Shown here: piece after piece, positions 1 to 10,437 of the stretch
Position numbering within the stretch: position 1 is the first letter of the stretch
Layout: every line of letters starts with the position of its first letter
DNA from: Ascarosepion bandense
Taxonomy: Eukaryota; Mollusca; Cephalopoda; Sepiida; Sepiidae
Length of the DNA stretch: 64,000 nt
Direction of reading: 5' to 3'
Assembly (NCBI GenBank): GCA_037127315.1
Contig: JBBBDQ010001156.1
Span: forward strand, 182,501 to 246,500
Notes under the pieces: generated by a model
The model's input: the letters and a program-made list of their open reading frames with translations, nothing else
The model's database searches: none
Told to the model about the DNA's origin: nothing
Translations under genes and position numbers: made by a program

Positions 1-110
1 GCCCTGTGAACGAGCTATTGTGTGTGTGAATGAGAGAACAGACTTCATCGAGTGTCCCCACGGAAGAGGGGGCACTAAGGTTATTTTCTTGCATTTTTTT
101 TTGTTTTTAT

Positions 111-381
111 TTACAAAAAGGTAAAAAAGAATATTTTCTCTAAAACTATGCACATATTACTCAGATAGCGAGAATTAGAGAAGACACTGAGGAAATACAC
201 CGGAGGATAAAGACAAGAGAGACAGGCGTGGGAGAGAAAGAGATTAACGGGTGGAGAGAATAGGTGACGGGTACAGAGAGACAGAGAGACAGACAGACAG
301 ACAGACAGAGATAGAGAGGGAGAGAGCAAACGAGAAAGAGAGAGAGTGTGAAGGAGAGTAAAAATGTATATGGAAAGCAGA

Positions 382-423
<42 letters not shown>

Positions 424-555
424 GTAAAAAGAGAATAGATAAAAAATGAGACAAAGGAAGAAAAAAGAAAATGCGAAATATATTCAAAAATATCGAAAGA
501 CTTAGAAAGGGAATATATATATATATATATATATATATAGCAATACACACACACA

Positions 556-628
<73 letters not shown>
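111..628. repeat. Compound microsatellite block
   Basis: Runs of (AT)n near 384-420, 511-538 and 600-628, (AC)n at about 545-599, and GA/CAGA-rich DNA at 170-360. Long apparent reading frames across this block are only Tyr-Ile, Cys-Val or Ser-Leu dipeptide repeats and are not genes. Confidence 0.95.
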
Positions 629-632
<4 letters not shown>

Positions 633-872
633 GGATTTTTCTGTTGCTGAGGTGATGTGTTATCCCCCGTGGGGATTTTCATATCGGAATGGTCATTCAA
701 CATCATTGAATTAATCCTTTTTTAATTTGTATTTGCTCTGTAATATTTTATTACATGGAGCTCTCTTCCTGTATCTTTTTTAATATTAAAATAAAATTTT
801 TAATATTAATTCGGATCGGATTTTTGGAATTTACCTTCCTGCTTTTTTCACTTGGATTAAAGTATCTGAATT

Positions 873-875
<3 letters not shown>
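629..875 (+). repeat. PLE terminal-repeat-like fragment (copy A)
   Basis: This segment is clearly homologous to 32264-32517 and, in its first part, to the inverse of 28711-28800. The shared landmarks are a GC-rich hairpin after a CTGAGGT box, then a TTTGCTCTG block and a TTACATGGAGCTCTC block, ending in an (AT)n run. The other copies form the arms of a palindrome around a Penelope-like reading frame, so this is inferred to be a solitary terminal repeat of that family. It is older than the palindrome arms: the GAAA box reads GGAA. Confidence 0.65.
642..700 (+). ncRNA. Decayed hammerhead-like motif (copy A)
   Basis: CTGAGGT at 647-653 is followed by a hairpin built around a CCCC/GGGG stem (654-685), then GGAA at 686-689 where GAAA is expected, then TGGTCA and CATTCAACATC, which can pair back to GTTG upstream. 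Compare the better copies at 28735-28794 and 32281-32345. The altered GAAA box makes activity very unlikely. Confidence 0.3.
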
Positions 876-925
<50 letters not shown>

Positions 926-1033
926 GTGAACTGATGTTAAGACCTTGGGCAGCAATCTGTTTCATGCAAATAAACAAATAGAATATGCAGGCCATGTATG
1001 TATGTATGTATGTACATATATAGATACAGATAC

Positions 1034-1101
<68 letters not shown>
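876..1101. repeat. (AT)n, TATG and (AT)n(GA)n microsatellites
   Basis: (AT)n at 876-921, a short TATG run near 995-1015, (AT)n at 1037-1071 and (GA)n at 1071-1101. The DNA between them (922-994) has no recognisable feature. Confidence 0.95.
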
Positions 1102-1103
<2 letters not shown>

Positions 1104-1409
1104 AGTTTTAAGTTATGTTAAATGTATTGGTTAAATTGTCCAATATCAAGTATGGAGTGTATGTAAAATTGAATGTGGGCATTGAGTTCAACACCAAATG
1201 GCGACAGTCTGTTTCAGGCTCAAACACAATCATTAGGTTAAGCAGAGCACTTTCGCTGTATTTTAACCTATCCTGGGTTTTATATATATCTTCAAAAGAA
1301 AACAGCACGATACATTTTTGAGTGTGTTAGAAAAGCCCTCTTTTTCTCTTTTAGTCTCTTTCTCACTCACTCTCTCACTCCGTTTGTCTGTCTCTCTTTC
1401 TATATCTCC

Positions 1410-1411
<2 letters not shown>
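1102..1411. other. Unassigned single-copy-looking DNA
   Basis: No recognisable gene, terminal repeat or RNA. Overlapping short frames on both strands (66-68 codons) have no motif that I recognise and are probably chance. Confidence 0.6.
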
Positions 1412-1453
<42 letters not shown>

Positions 1454-1475
1454 CCATCCACACACACACACACAG

Positions 1476-1507
<32 letters not shown>

Positions 1508-1688
1508 TGGAGTAGATAGATCTATCTATCGCCCGGTTCACACTCCACCCACGTCTATTGAACAGGTTAAGAGGCTCATCCCTTGTTCCCTGTTTAGGAT
1601 GTGGTTTCTGGCTTTCTCTTTTCCAATCTTTTCACTATTACGTAGCCCCCTGCACATCAGTGGCGTTACCGCCTTGCTCGGGGTGATA

Positions 1689-1749
<61 letters not shown>
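1412..1749. repeat. (AT)n / (AC)n microsatellites flanking a 170-bp spacer
   Basis: (AT)n at 1412-1451, (AC)n at 1461-1494, and a long (AT)n at 1690-1749. The spacer at about 1520-1689 is higher in GC and does not match anything else in the window. Confidence 0.9.
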
Positions 1750-1750
<1 letters not shown>

Positions 1751-1870
1751 GGACATTGAGAAAGAGAGAGGCAGATATTAGAAATAGTTAGAAAGTGAAA
1801 GTAGAGGTAAAAAGAGATACCGAGAGAGAAAGTTTGAGAAATAAAGATACAGAGAGAAAGAGTGAGAAAT

Positions 1871-1913
<43 letters not shown>

Positions 1914-2170
1914 TAGGGGGTACGCAAAATAACTGAAAGAGGTGTGCAGAGAAGAATCGTGGTTGCTTAGAAAAGGATGTTCACTTAGACACGCTGCAAA
2001 AGAAAAAATTATTGAGATAAATGTGTCGTCAGAACCAACGAGAAAGTGACAGCGACAATGAGAAGGGAAGACATAGAGCGAGAGAGCATGAACTGGAAAG
2101 CGGCGGAGAGAAAAAAGAGAGAGAGTGAGAAGCCGATACTGTGACAGAGAGAGAGAGAGAGAGAGAGCAC
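1750..2170. repeat. GA-rich low-complexity tract
   Basis: Purine-rich DNA with pure (GA)n near 1872-1907 and 2145-2167. Long Ser-Leu frames on the opposite strand are artefacts of this composition. From 2171 to the mariner end at 2565 I see nothing identifiable. Confidence 0.85.
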
Positions 2171-2564
2171 CCACTCCCGCGTGACACGAATTGCGACATT
2201 CATTGTGTATTTGGACGCGGATGCATTGCACTGAGTAGGGTGAGTTAAATTTTCTCGCTATATACATCTATATAAACGAACGTCGTCATGACTTGATAGT
2301 TAAAAGGCCTTCCTCGGATATCTTGAAACTTAATTGATAAGACTGGAAAACAACGAAAATAAAGATCAACATTACATCAGAAAGAAATGATTCGCCGAAA
2401 ATGATATTTAAATAATTAAATTAAAATTTTTGGATTAAATTTATTTAAAACAGCACAAGGCTTTGTCGAAAACACAATTTGTAATGAACTCATTACTCTA
2501 GTATTTGTCTATATGATCATATTGCTATTATTTGTCTAATGATATCATACCCACTTAGAAGTTC

Positions 2565-2629
2565 GAGGGTCATTCAATAAATAAGGTGAATTTTTCGGTA
2601 TAAGGACTTCTGATACTGATAGAAGCTTT
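2565..2629 (+). repeat. Left terminal inverted repeat of the composite mariner
   Basis: Reads GAGGGTCATTCAATAA and continues to GATAGAAGCTT. It pairs with the inverse of 6899-6962 over about 62 bp with few mismatches, including the shared GTATAAGGACTT block. Confidence 0.85.
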
Positions 2630-2735
2630 TTTTTTTATTTTTTACATTTACTTCTTTTTCAAAGGGATTTAATTTTTTTTTTTTTTTTGTAGATTGACAA
2701 AAAAAAAACATTGAGAGTTTTGGAGATTAACAAAG

Positions 2736-3219
2736 ATGACCGACCAAGAAGCATGCTCCAGGATTGAACAGAGGTAAGTTATCAAGGTTTTAGTTGCTGA
2801 AAGGTGCAAACCAGTTGAAATTCATAGGAGAATGTTAAATGTGTATATTGCCAGATGTTTCAGCCAAAATAAAAATTGCCTACAAGTGGGCTAAATTGTT
2901 TAAAGAAGGGCGAAGCAGTGTTGAGGATGAAAATAGGCCTGGGAGGCCTACAGAAGTGAGGTCTCCTGAGGTGATCGAATCAGTCAATGACCTCATTCAG
3001 TCTGACAGAAGGGTGACAGTGGATGACATTGCAAGGACTTTGAGCCTATCTGTTGAACAAACGCAGGGGTCATCAGTCACATGGAGTCGTCTTGCATCAA
3101 GACAACACAAGGCCTCACACAGCAGCCAAAACGGTGCAGACCATCAACGAGCTGGGCTGGGAATTGCTCCCTCATCCCCTTTACGGCCCAGACCTTGCCC
3201 TTCAGACTTTCATCTGTTT
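2736..3219 (+). pseudogene. Mariner transposase, 5' part with internal deletion
   Basis: An ATG at 2736 opens a mariner-type N-terminus (MTDQEACSRIEQR), which hits a stop at once and is followed by VIKVLVAERCKPVEIHRRM. After a frameshift come YKWAKLFKEGR and ENRPGRPTEV (first helix-turn-helix and the RPGRP linker), then VTVDDIARTLSLSV (second helix-turn-helix). The frame then jumps, with about 130 residues missing, to VVLHQDNTRPHTA and LGWELLPHPLYGPDLA. These are the second catalytic motif and the start of the third in D,D34D mariners. A one-base deletion after PDLA separates it from PSDFHLF. That same lesion is present in the tandem units downstream, so it predates the amplification. Confidence 0.85.
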
Positions 3220-3655
3220 GAAAATTTCGAAATTAGAGACGCTTTTTACCCTATAAATGCCCTAATCTGTTTAAAGCCTTCACCTCGAACTCAACATCAT
3301 CGGGCTATAGCTTTCTCTAAGCCGCATTAAGGGTACGTCTGCTTACCTCCTGCCAAGCCGTGTCGATTATCTTGAGGCAAAAAAAATATCGAACTGCTTC
3401 TTCCAAAACTCACGAAGTGTAAGGTGGGTGCTTTCAGTGATGTCGAAAACCTCTTGAACAGGTGTTTCGTGTAGAGTTTTTTGAAGTTCTAAATGACTTG
3501 TTGGTCCATAGGCTGGAGTATAAAGATTGTGTTAGTTGAGAGGTAAAATAAACGAGAACTCCTCCGGAATATCATCTTCGAGGCCGGGCGGGTGGGCAGT
3601 GGCATTATCGAGAATGAGGAGGAACTTGAGGAGGCAATGAGGTGGACTCTGGGAG
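3220..3655 (-). pseudogene. Tigger/pogo-type DDE transposase fragment
   Basis: Read on the minus strand this gives, in order, LLILDNATAHP (second catalytic Asp), a GLEDDIPEEFSFI segment, TIFILQPMDQQVI (compare the TTSLLQPMDQGVI signature of Tigger, jerky and CENP-B-like transposases), FKKLYTKHLFKRF, LREFWKKQFDI, and IIDTAWQEVSRRTLNAA with an RKL-PDD tail. It carries several stops and frameshifts. It lies antisense inside the mariner, replacing the region after the PSDFHLF motif, so it is a nested insertion. Its 5' end is also the Tigger half of the 214-bp tandem unit. Confidence 0.8.
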
Positions 3656-6600
3656 GTGAGAGCTTCCTCATCCCCTTTACGGCCCAGACCTTGCCCTTCA
3701 GACTTTCATCTGTTTGGTCCCTTGCAAGCGTTCACGAGAGGCACGAAGTTTAAAAGTGACAATGAACGAGAACTCCTCCGGAATATCATCTTCGAGGCCG
3801 GGCGGGTGGGCAGTGGCATTATCGAGAATGAGGAGGAACTTGAGGAGGCAATGAGGTGGACTCTGGGAGGTGAGACCTTCCTCATCCCCTTTACGGCCCA
3901 GACCTTGCCCTTCAGACTTTAATCTGTTTGGTCCCTTGCAAGCGTTCACTGGAGGCATGAAGTTTAAAAGTGACGATGAACGAGAACTCCTCCGGAATAT
4001 CATCTTCGAGGCCGGGCGGGTGGGTAGTGGCATTATCGAGAATGAGGAGGAACTTGAGGAGGCAATGAGGTGGACTCTGGGAGGTGAGAGCTTCCTCATC
4101 CCCTTTACGGCCCAGACCTTGCCCTTCAGACTTTCATCTGTTTGGTCCCTTGCAAGCGTTCACAAGAGGCACGAAGCTTAAAAGTGACGATGAACGAGAA
4201 CTCCTCCGGAATATCATCTTCGAGGCCGGGCGGGTGGGCAGTGGCATTATCGAGAATGAGGAGGAAATAGAGGAGGCAATGAGGTGGACTCTGGGAGGTG
4301 AGAGTTTCCTCATCCCCTTTACGGCCCAGACCTTGCCCTTCAGACTTTCATTTGTTTGGTCCCTTGCAAGCGTTCACGAGAGGCACGAAGTTTAAAAGTG
4401 ACAATGAACGAGAACTCCTCCGGAATATCATCTTCGAGGCCGGGCGGGTGGGCAGTGGCATTATCGAGAATGAGGAGGAACTTGAGGAGGCAATGAGGTG
4501 GACTCTGGGAGGTGAGAGCTTCCTCATCCCCTTTACGGCCCAGACCTTGCCCTTCAGACTTTCATCTGTTTGGTCCCTTGCAAGCGTTCACGAGAGGCAC
4601 GAAGTTTAAAAGTGACAATGAACGAGAACTCCTCCGGAATATCATCTTCGAGGCCGGGCGGGTGGGCAGTGGCATTATCGAGAATGAGGAGGAACTTGAG
4701 GAGGCAATGAGGTGGACTCTGGGAGGTGAGAGCTTCCTCATCCCCTTTACGGCCCAGACATTGCCCTTCAGACTTTCATCTGTTTGGTCCCTTGCAAGCG
4801 TTCACGGGAGGCACGAAGTTTAAAAGTGACGATGAACGAGAACTCCTCCGGAATATCATCTTCGAGGCCGGGCGGGTGGGCAGTGGCATTATCGAGAATG
4901 AGGAGGAACTTGAGGAGGCAATGAGGTGGACTCTGGGAGGTGAGTGCTCCCTCATCCCCTTTACGGCCCAGACCTTGCCCTTCAGACTTTCATCTGTTTG
5001 GTCCCTTGCAAGCGTTCACGAGAGGCACGAAGTTTAAAAGTGACAATGAACGAGAACTCCTCCAGAATATCATCTTCGAGGCCGGGCGGGTGAGCAGTGG
5101 CATTATCGAGAATGAGGAGGAACTTGAGGAGGCAATGAGGTGGACTCTGGGAGGTGAGAGCTTCCTCATCCCCTTTACGGCCCAGACCTTGCCCTTCAGA
5201 CTTTCATCTGTTTGGTCCCTTGCAAGCGTTCACGAGAGGCACCAAGTTTAAAAGTGACAATGAACGAGAACTCCTCCGGAATATCATCTTCGAGGCCGGG
5301 CGGGTGGGCAGTGGCATTATCGAGAATGAGGAGGAACTTGAGGAGGCAATGAGGTGGACTCTGGGAGGTGAGAGCTTCCTCATCCCCTTTACGGCCCAGA
5401 CCTTGCCCTTCAGACTTTCATCTGTTTGGTCCCTTGCAAGCGTTCACGAGAGGCACGACGTTTAAAAGTGACGATGAACGAGAACTCCTCCGGAATATCA
5501 TCTTCGAGGCCGGGCGGGTGGGCAGTGGCATTATCGAGAATGAGGAGGAACTTGAGGAGGCAATGAGGTGGACTCTGGGAGGTGAGACCTTCCTCATCCC
5601 CTTTACGGCCCAGACCTTGCCCTTCAGACTTTCATCTGTTTGGTCCCTTGCAAGCGTTCACGAGAGGCACGAAGTTTAAAAGTGACAATGAACGAGAACT
5701 CCTCCGGAATATCATCTTCGAGGCCGGGCGGGTGGGCAGTGGCATTATCGAGAATGAGGAGGAACTTGAGGAGGCAATGAGGTGGACTCTGGGAGGTGCG
5801 TGCTCCCTCATCCCCTTTACGGCCCAGACCTTGCCCTTCAGACTTTCATCTGTTTGGTCCCTTGCAAGCGTTCACGAGAGGCACGAAGTTTAAAAGTGAC
5901 AATGAACGAGAACTCCTCCGGAATATCATCTTCGAGGCCGGGCGGGTGAGCAGTGGCATTATCGAGAATGAGGAGGAACTTGAGGAGGCAATGAGGTGGA
6001 CTCTGGGAGGTGAGAGCTTCCTCATCCCCTTTACGGCCCAGACCTTGCCCTTCAGACTTTCATCTGTTTGGTCCCTTGCAAGCGTTCACGAGAGGCACGA
6101 AGTTTAAAAGTGACGGTGAACGAGAACTCCTCCGGAATATCATCTTCGAGGCCGGGCGGGTGGGCAGTGGCATTATCGAGAATGAGGAGGAACTTGAGGA
6201 GGCAATGAGGTGGACTCTGGGAGGTGAGACCTTCCTCATCCCCTTTACGGCCAAGACCTTGCCCTTCAGACTTTCATCTGTTTGGTCCCTTGCAAGCGTT
6301 CACGAGAGGCACGAAGTTTAAAAGTGACGATGAACGAGAACTCCTCCGGAATATCATCTTCGAGGCCGGGCGGGTGGGCAGTGGCATTATCGAGAATGAG
6401 GAGGAACTTGAGGAGGCAATGAGGTGGAACTCTGGGAGGTGAGAGCTTCCTCATCCCCTTTACGGCCCAGACCTTGCCCTTCAGACTTTCATCTGTTTGG
6501 TCCCTTGCAAGCGTTCACGAGAGGCACGAAGTTTAAAAGTGACAATGAACGAGAACTCCTCCGGAATATCATCTTCGAGGCCGGGCGGGTGGGCAGTGGC

Positions 6601-6759
6601 ATTATCGAGAATGAGGAGGAACTTGAGGAGGCAATGAGGTGGACTCTGGGAGGTGAGAGCTTCCTCATCCCCTTTACGGCCCAGACCTTGCCCTTCAGAC
6701 TTTCATCTGTTTGGTCCCTTGCAAGCGTTCACGAGAGGCACGAAGTTTAAAAGTGACAA
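3551..6759. repeat. 214-bp tandem array (15 units), mariner/Tigger chimera
   Basis: The anchor AACGAGAACTCCTCC recurs at 3551, 3765, 3979 and so on every 214 bp, with one 215-bp step near 6424 caused by an extra A. That gives fifteen very similar units. Each unit joins about 105 bp of inverted Tigger transposase sequence to about 109 bp of mariner sequence (PSDFHLFGPLQ to KFKSDNE on the plus strand). Because 214 is not a multiple of 3, the array gives overlapping, near-identical 103-codon frames in rotating phase. These are by-products of the repeat, not a gene family. Confidence 0.95.
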
Positions 6760-6886
6760 TGAAGACAGAAGTGCTGTGAGCGATTGGCTGAGACATTAGT
6801 CCAAAGATTTTTACGCTGAGGGAATACGGAAGCTTGTGCACAGATGGGAAAAGTGTGTAACATTGCTGGGAGACTCCGTTGAAAAA
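6735..6886 (+). pseudogene. Mariner transposase C-terminus
   Basis: After the last tandem unit the frame runs KFKSDNE to DRSAVSDWLRH, a stop, then KDFYAEGIRKLVHRWEKC and GDSVEK, then a stop. This is the usual end of a mariner transposase (FY..GI.KL..RW.KC, GDYVEK). It shows that the array expanded inside the mariner reading frame between KSDNE and DRSAV. Confidence 0.85.
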
Positions 6887-6898
6887 TAAAAAAAAAGT

Positions 6899-6964
6899 AA
6901 GCTTCTATCTGTATTATAAGTCCTTATACTGAAAGATTCACCTTGTTTATTGAATGACCCTGGT
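6899..6964 (-). repeat. Right terminal inverted repeat of the composite mariner
   Basis: The inverse reads CAGGGTCATTCAATAAAC and AAGGTGAATC, and ends in GATAGAAGCTT. It matches the left repeat at 2565-2629 and is followed by TA. Confidence 0.85.
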
Positions 6965-7340
6965 ATAAGTCAGCTTAGCTAAGTCTAGCTCAAGGACACT
7001 ATGTTAAAGCACTCAAAACAGAAACTCGAATTTAAACAGTCTTTTGCTAATCTATTCATTATTACTAGTAATATTATATACCATAACCCATGACTGGTAC
7101 AAGGCCATAAGTATGGGTGACGAAAATTATTACTTAAGCATTTACAGCCTTCATTCATTGCTCCAAGACAAGATAGTAGCACGTTTGACTTTTATACCGG
7201 ACTAGATATTGCATTCAATTTCACTCCAGACGGTCAAAAAACCGGAAAGACATAGCGAGAGTTGAATTTTGTGAAGAAAGAGGATTTGAAGGCAAGAGGG
7301 AAGCATGCTATTATCGACTTAACAGACATGCGTAAATGGA
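6965..7340. other. Unassigned DNA
   Basis: No recognisable element. It begins right after the mariner end and runs to the SINE tail at 7341. Confidence 0.5.
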
Positions 7341-7582
7341 TAGTCAGTTAAGCGCCATACGTGATACACGCTTTGGGCGATCATGTCTCAAAACAGGCAT
7401 GACTGACTGGGCAAAAGATTATCCCGCAGTAGGTGGCTATTGCTTTCTGCGGTAGACTGTTTGCTAGCTAAGGCTATAGAACCCAATCTGTCCTATTATT
7501 TAACCCATAACTGGAGGGAAGAGACGGAATAATACCATTCCAAGGGTATTTGTGCCTAAGTGAATGCGAGGAGTTCAACTGG
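7341..7582 (-). mobile_element. tRNA-derived SINE (SINE-A), 5'-truncated
   Basis: Minus-strand copy of the dominant SINE of this window. It has the CAGTTAAG tail, the GTGATACACGC block, the inner CATG hairpin (here decayed), the ATTATCCCGCAGTAGG block, the CTATAGAACCCAAT block and the AAGGGTATTTG block. The tRNA-like head with A and B boxes is missing. 7583-7754 has nothing recognisable. Confidence 0.85.
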
Positions 7583-7754
7583 ATAACAGGACATAAAATG
7601 AGAGGGATACAAATGAGACAAGCATTACTTAGTACTACAAAGAACAAGAAGCTGTGGAGAGTCATGATCACCCATTTCTGAAAGGAACCAACACATGAAA
7701 TAAAATAATAATATTCTGATTGTAACAAAGACATTCCAACTAAATCCTGTTCGA

Positions 7755-7945
7755 ATTTTTGTGATGAGGAGGTATTATTTTCATTACATTGAATTTCTAT
7801 GAAGAGGAGGTATCATTATTTTCATTACATTGAATTTCCGTGATGAGGAGGTATCATTATTTTTATTGCATTGAATTTCTGTGATGAGGAGGTATCATTA
7901 TTTTTATTGCATTGAATTTCTGTGATGAAGAGGTATCATTATTTA
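7755..7945. repeat. 40-41-bp minisatellite, five units
   Basis: The phrase GATGAGGAGGTAT (or GAAGAGGAGGTAT) recurs at 7762, 7801, 7842, 7882 and 7923, each followed by CATT-rich DNA and TTGAATTTC. Unit 3 and later units are nearly identical. Confidence 0.9.
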
Positions 7946-8284
7946 TATTATTATTCTAATTGTTTTTGTTACAACGTTTCAGCCGTTGGGCTCTCAGTAC
8001 AATTGTATATCAATTGTATATTTATCTGGGGAAGCTACATGGAATTCTGAACTGAACATTTTATCTAACCTATACCGGGTGTTTGCTGTTATCATTTCAC
8101 ATTTATAGTACTGCTCAGTTACTCTATAGGGATAAGAAAATAATTAAAATCAACTCTCTTCTTCACTTTTACAAACATTCACAACGACATGTGAAATCCT
8201 GGTTTTCCCAAATAGAAAAAGGATTGACCATGTGCTTAAAGAAAAAGTCGAACCCAGAATTCGCAAGTAGGTGTTAAATTGATT

Positions 8285-8670
8285 TTTGACCAATGGGAGC
8301 GACTTGCAAGACTTGAGGACTTCGCGAGTCAGTGCGAAAATCTAATGACAATAAAAGAACTTAATCAGCGGCAGTCAGAGACTTAAATGGGAGCCGCGAG
8401 ACGAAACAACTAAAATGTAACTTCAACTTCAAATCAACCCGGAGATAAGGTCAGGCCGTACTTTGGTCTCTTTCTCCTTATGTCTTCCAACAATTACTAC
8501 TACGAACATTTTCTACTTTACTTGATATCCATAACTTTATCATTGAACATGAACTCTACCCTTAACTTCTTAATAATGTTTCTAATTGTATATTAAACTC
8601 CTACAACCCGTGTTATTCTATTCTTTTAATAAATTTCTATTTTAACATGCAAAATGTACATTTTTATTCT
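8285..8670 (+). repeat. LTR-like repeat, copy 1
   Basis: Shares with 58735-59115 the block from AAAATGTAACTTC through CAAATCAACCCG, GATAAGGTCAGG, TCTTTCTCCTTAT, CAACAATTACT and CGAACATTTTC to an AATAAATTTCTATTTT end. It has a CCAAT at 8290-8294, a TATA-like ACAATAAAAG at about 8348, and AATAAA at 8628. That order (CCAAT, TATA, transcribed leader, poly(A) signal) suggests a solo retroviral-type LTR, but no internal region, primer-binding site or clear TG...CA ends are visible. Other promoter-bearing repeats are possible. Confidence 0.4.
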
Positions 8671-9499
8671 TACACTATTCCACACAATTTCACATATTCC
8701 AACCTGCTGACAACCAACCTTCTGATGAAAACCTAATAATTCTGATGATGATAATTCTGCATAAATCCTGTAAGCTGTAGGGAGTTCGGTCATGTCTGAC
8801 ACAAGGCTGAATCAAAGAAACTCTAACCAGCTCCCTATGCTACAATTCTTCGTTTAATAGACACCGACCGACCCAACGATTAAACTTAAAAGTACTATAT
8901 CACAAAAACAGTTGCTGCTGCAGCTATTAAAAATTTGCTGTCATTTGTCTTTCTCTCATTAGCGGCTCCTACGTCGTATTTACTGCTATGATAGGCCTAC
9001 TAAGGAAATCCTCGTAGCCAAGCATATGAGTTGATTCTTTTAGACATCTAACTCTCCAGCGTTTGTGTTGTCCAATATTTTCGCTTTATTCCGCAGGGAC
9101 CGATGACTATATCTTTCCCGCAATACATGATCAGCCATGCCCAGTTTCATTGTATCACTCTTCGGTACGGACATTCGATTATCTTCCAGCCTTATTTTTA
9201 GAGGACGTCTTGTTTCATCTTTATATTCAACGAATCGAATACACGCAATTCTTGGTTATGTCATTCCTTGTCAAAGGTTTTACGCGGCAGAGAGTTCAGC
9301 GAATAGTGGAACTGTTTCTGAATATTTTTTCTGGTGTTGCATGGATAGTACAGATCCTGAATCTTTTCCGATAAACCTGTGACGTGTGGTACAGAGACAG
9401 TGGTTCCGGCATGTCTTTTCTGTTCCTACCTGTAGATGAAAATGTTACGTTTACCGGGTAGTTGTTATTCTGCAGGGTACATTTGATGCAGTCAAGATG
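8671..9499. other. Unassigned DNA with one 103-codon frame
   Basis: No transposon signature recognised. A plus-strand frame at 9063-9374 (starting MCCPIFSLY, ending LNLFR) overlaps a TTTATTCCGCAG string that looks like a splice acceptor at about 9095, but I recognise no domain and see no partner exon. I do not claim a gene. Confidence 0.4.
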
Positions 9500-9736
9500 G
9501 GCATTCTGGTGCAATGGATATCGACTCGGAACGACAAATCGGAGTGCCGAGTTCGAATTCCAGTTGTAGTTAAATAACAGGGCAGATTGGGTTCTATAGT
9601 CTTGGCTGGCAACCAGTTTACCGCAGAAAGTAATGGCAACCTACTGCGAGATAAACTTCTGCTCAGTCAGTTATGTCTCTTTTCAGACATGATCGCCTAA
9701 AGCGTGGATCACGTATGGTACTTAACAGACTGACTG
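9500..9736 (+). mobile_element. SINE-A copy with internal deletion
   Basis: The A-box-like TGGTGCAATGG is at 9506 and the B-box-like GAGTTCGAATTCC at about 9550, followed by the GGTTCTATAG block, the CCGCAGAAAG block, a decayed CATG hairpin, and the GTATGG...CTTAAC tail. The segment between the B box and GTTAAATAACAGG is deleted relative to other copies. Confidence 0.85.
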
Positions 9737-10280
9737 GCGTTTGATGCTGATCATTTCTTGTTGCTATGTGTCTGAATCGCAATTTATGAATTTTGCCCGG
9801 TGTTTTAGGCATCGAAAGATCTATTTCTTTATACCCTGTGGATAGTGGAAATAGAAGTCTAGATATTGTTGGTGATGTTTGGTTTGTGATATATGGATAT
9901 TTTGAAATCATTCTCTGTGCGAGTTGTTAGAATAACCAGGAAGAACTGGAACGAAGTTCCAGCTACTTTGTTTTGTTTTTATTTTTTATAGAAACGAAAG
10001 GCCCAAGTGCCACTCGAGGTAGGGAGTTACAGAGAAAGAGATACATTTTATAAAGCAGACATTCAATGGGAAGAATACAAAGCGAATGGTGGGGGATTCG
10101 CTACAATGTGAGTGGTATGACAAGTCTTAGTCGTAAAGATTAGAACTGGTGGAACTAAGGAATGTATTATGTCTGAACACTTTCAATGGAAATAGCGATA
10201 AAGCATCGAGAGCGTTATGACGTTTCGTCTGAGAGAAAGAAGTTAGTGGCTGGAAAATAATTAATCGCCTACAAAGACGT
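9737..10280. other. Unassigned DNA
   Basis: Nothing recognisable. 9960-10000 is T-rich. Confidence 0.5.
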
Positions 10281-10437
10281 ACACTGCCGGCCATAATTAT
10301 TAGGTCACCCCAGTTTTTTAAAGAAATGATATATTTCATACTATTTTTAGTATTTATTGCCAAGTGGATAATTCTAAATGAGAATAGAATGGTTCTTTTG
10401 TTATTATTACTTTGCAAAATTTTACAAGGCAAATAGC
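10281..10437 (+). mobile_element. Tc1-type MITE, left-end fragment
   Basis: Begins GGCCATAATTATTAGGTCAC and matches the first about 150 bp of the element at 10494-10881 almost base for base. It stops abruptly at ACAAGGCA, where a mariner terminal repeat (10438-10458) begins. Confidence 0.75.

Larger units (their letters stand above)
2565..6964 (+). mobile_element. Composite mariner with internal satellite
   Basis: A Tc1/mariner-superfamily element bounded by about 62-bp terminal inverted repeats, both starting with GGGTCATTCAATAAA or a close variant. Inside are, in order: a decayed mariner start and helix-turn-helix region, a large internal deletion that removes the first catalytic Asp region, the HQDN catalytic segment, an antisense piece of a Tigger/pogo transposase, fifteen 214-bp tandem units, and the natural mariner C-terminus just before the right repeat. 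The total is about 4.4 kb, against about 1.3 kb for an ordinary mariner. A TA follows the right end; the left flank reads TT. It cannot encode a functional transposase, but its ends are well preserved. Confidence 0.85.

Noticed and set aside
111..706. Long open frames rich in Tyr-Ile, Cys-Val and Ser-Leu
   Set aside because: They are translations of (AT)n, (AC)n and (GA)n repeats. The same applies to frames at 1263-1781, 13273-13632, 29464-29833, 31221-31632 and 58455-58643.
3656..6750. A dozen near-identical 103-codon genes
   Set aside because: They are phase-shifted readings of one 214-bp tandem unit made of transposase debris.
9063..9374. Possible host exon (103-codon frame after a TTTATTCCGCAG string)
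   Set aside because: No recognisable domain, no donor site or neighbouring exon, and overlapping frames of similar length occur by chance.
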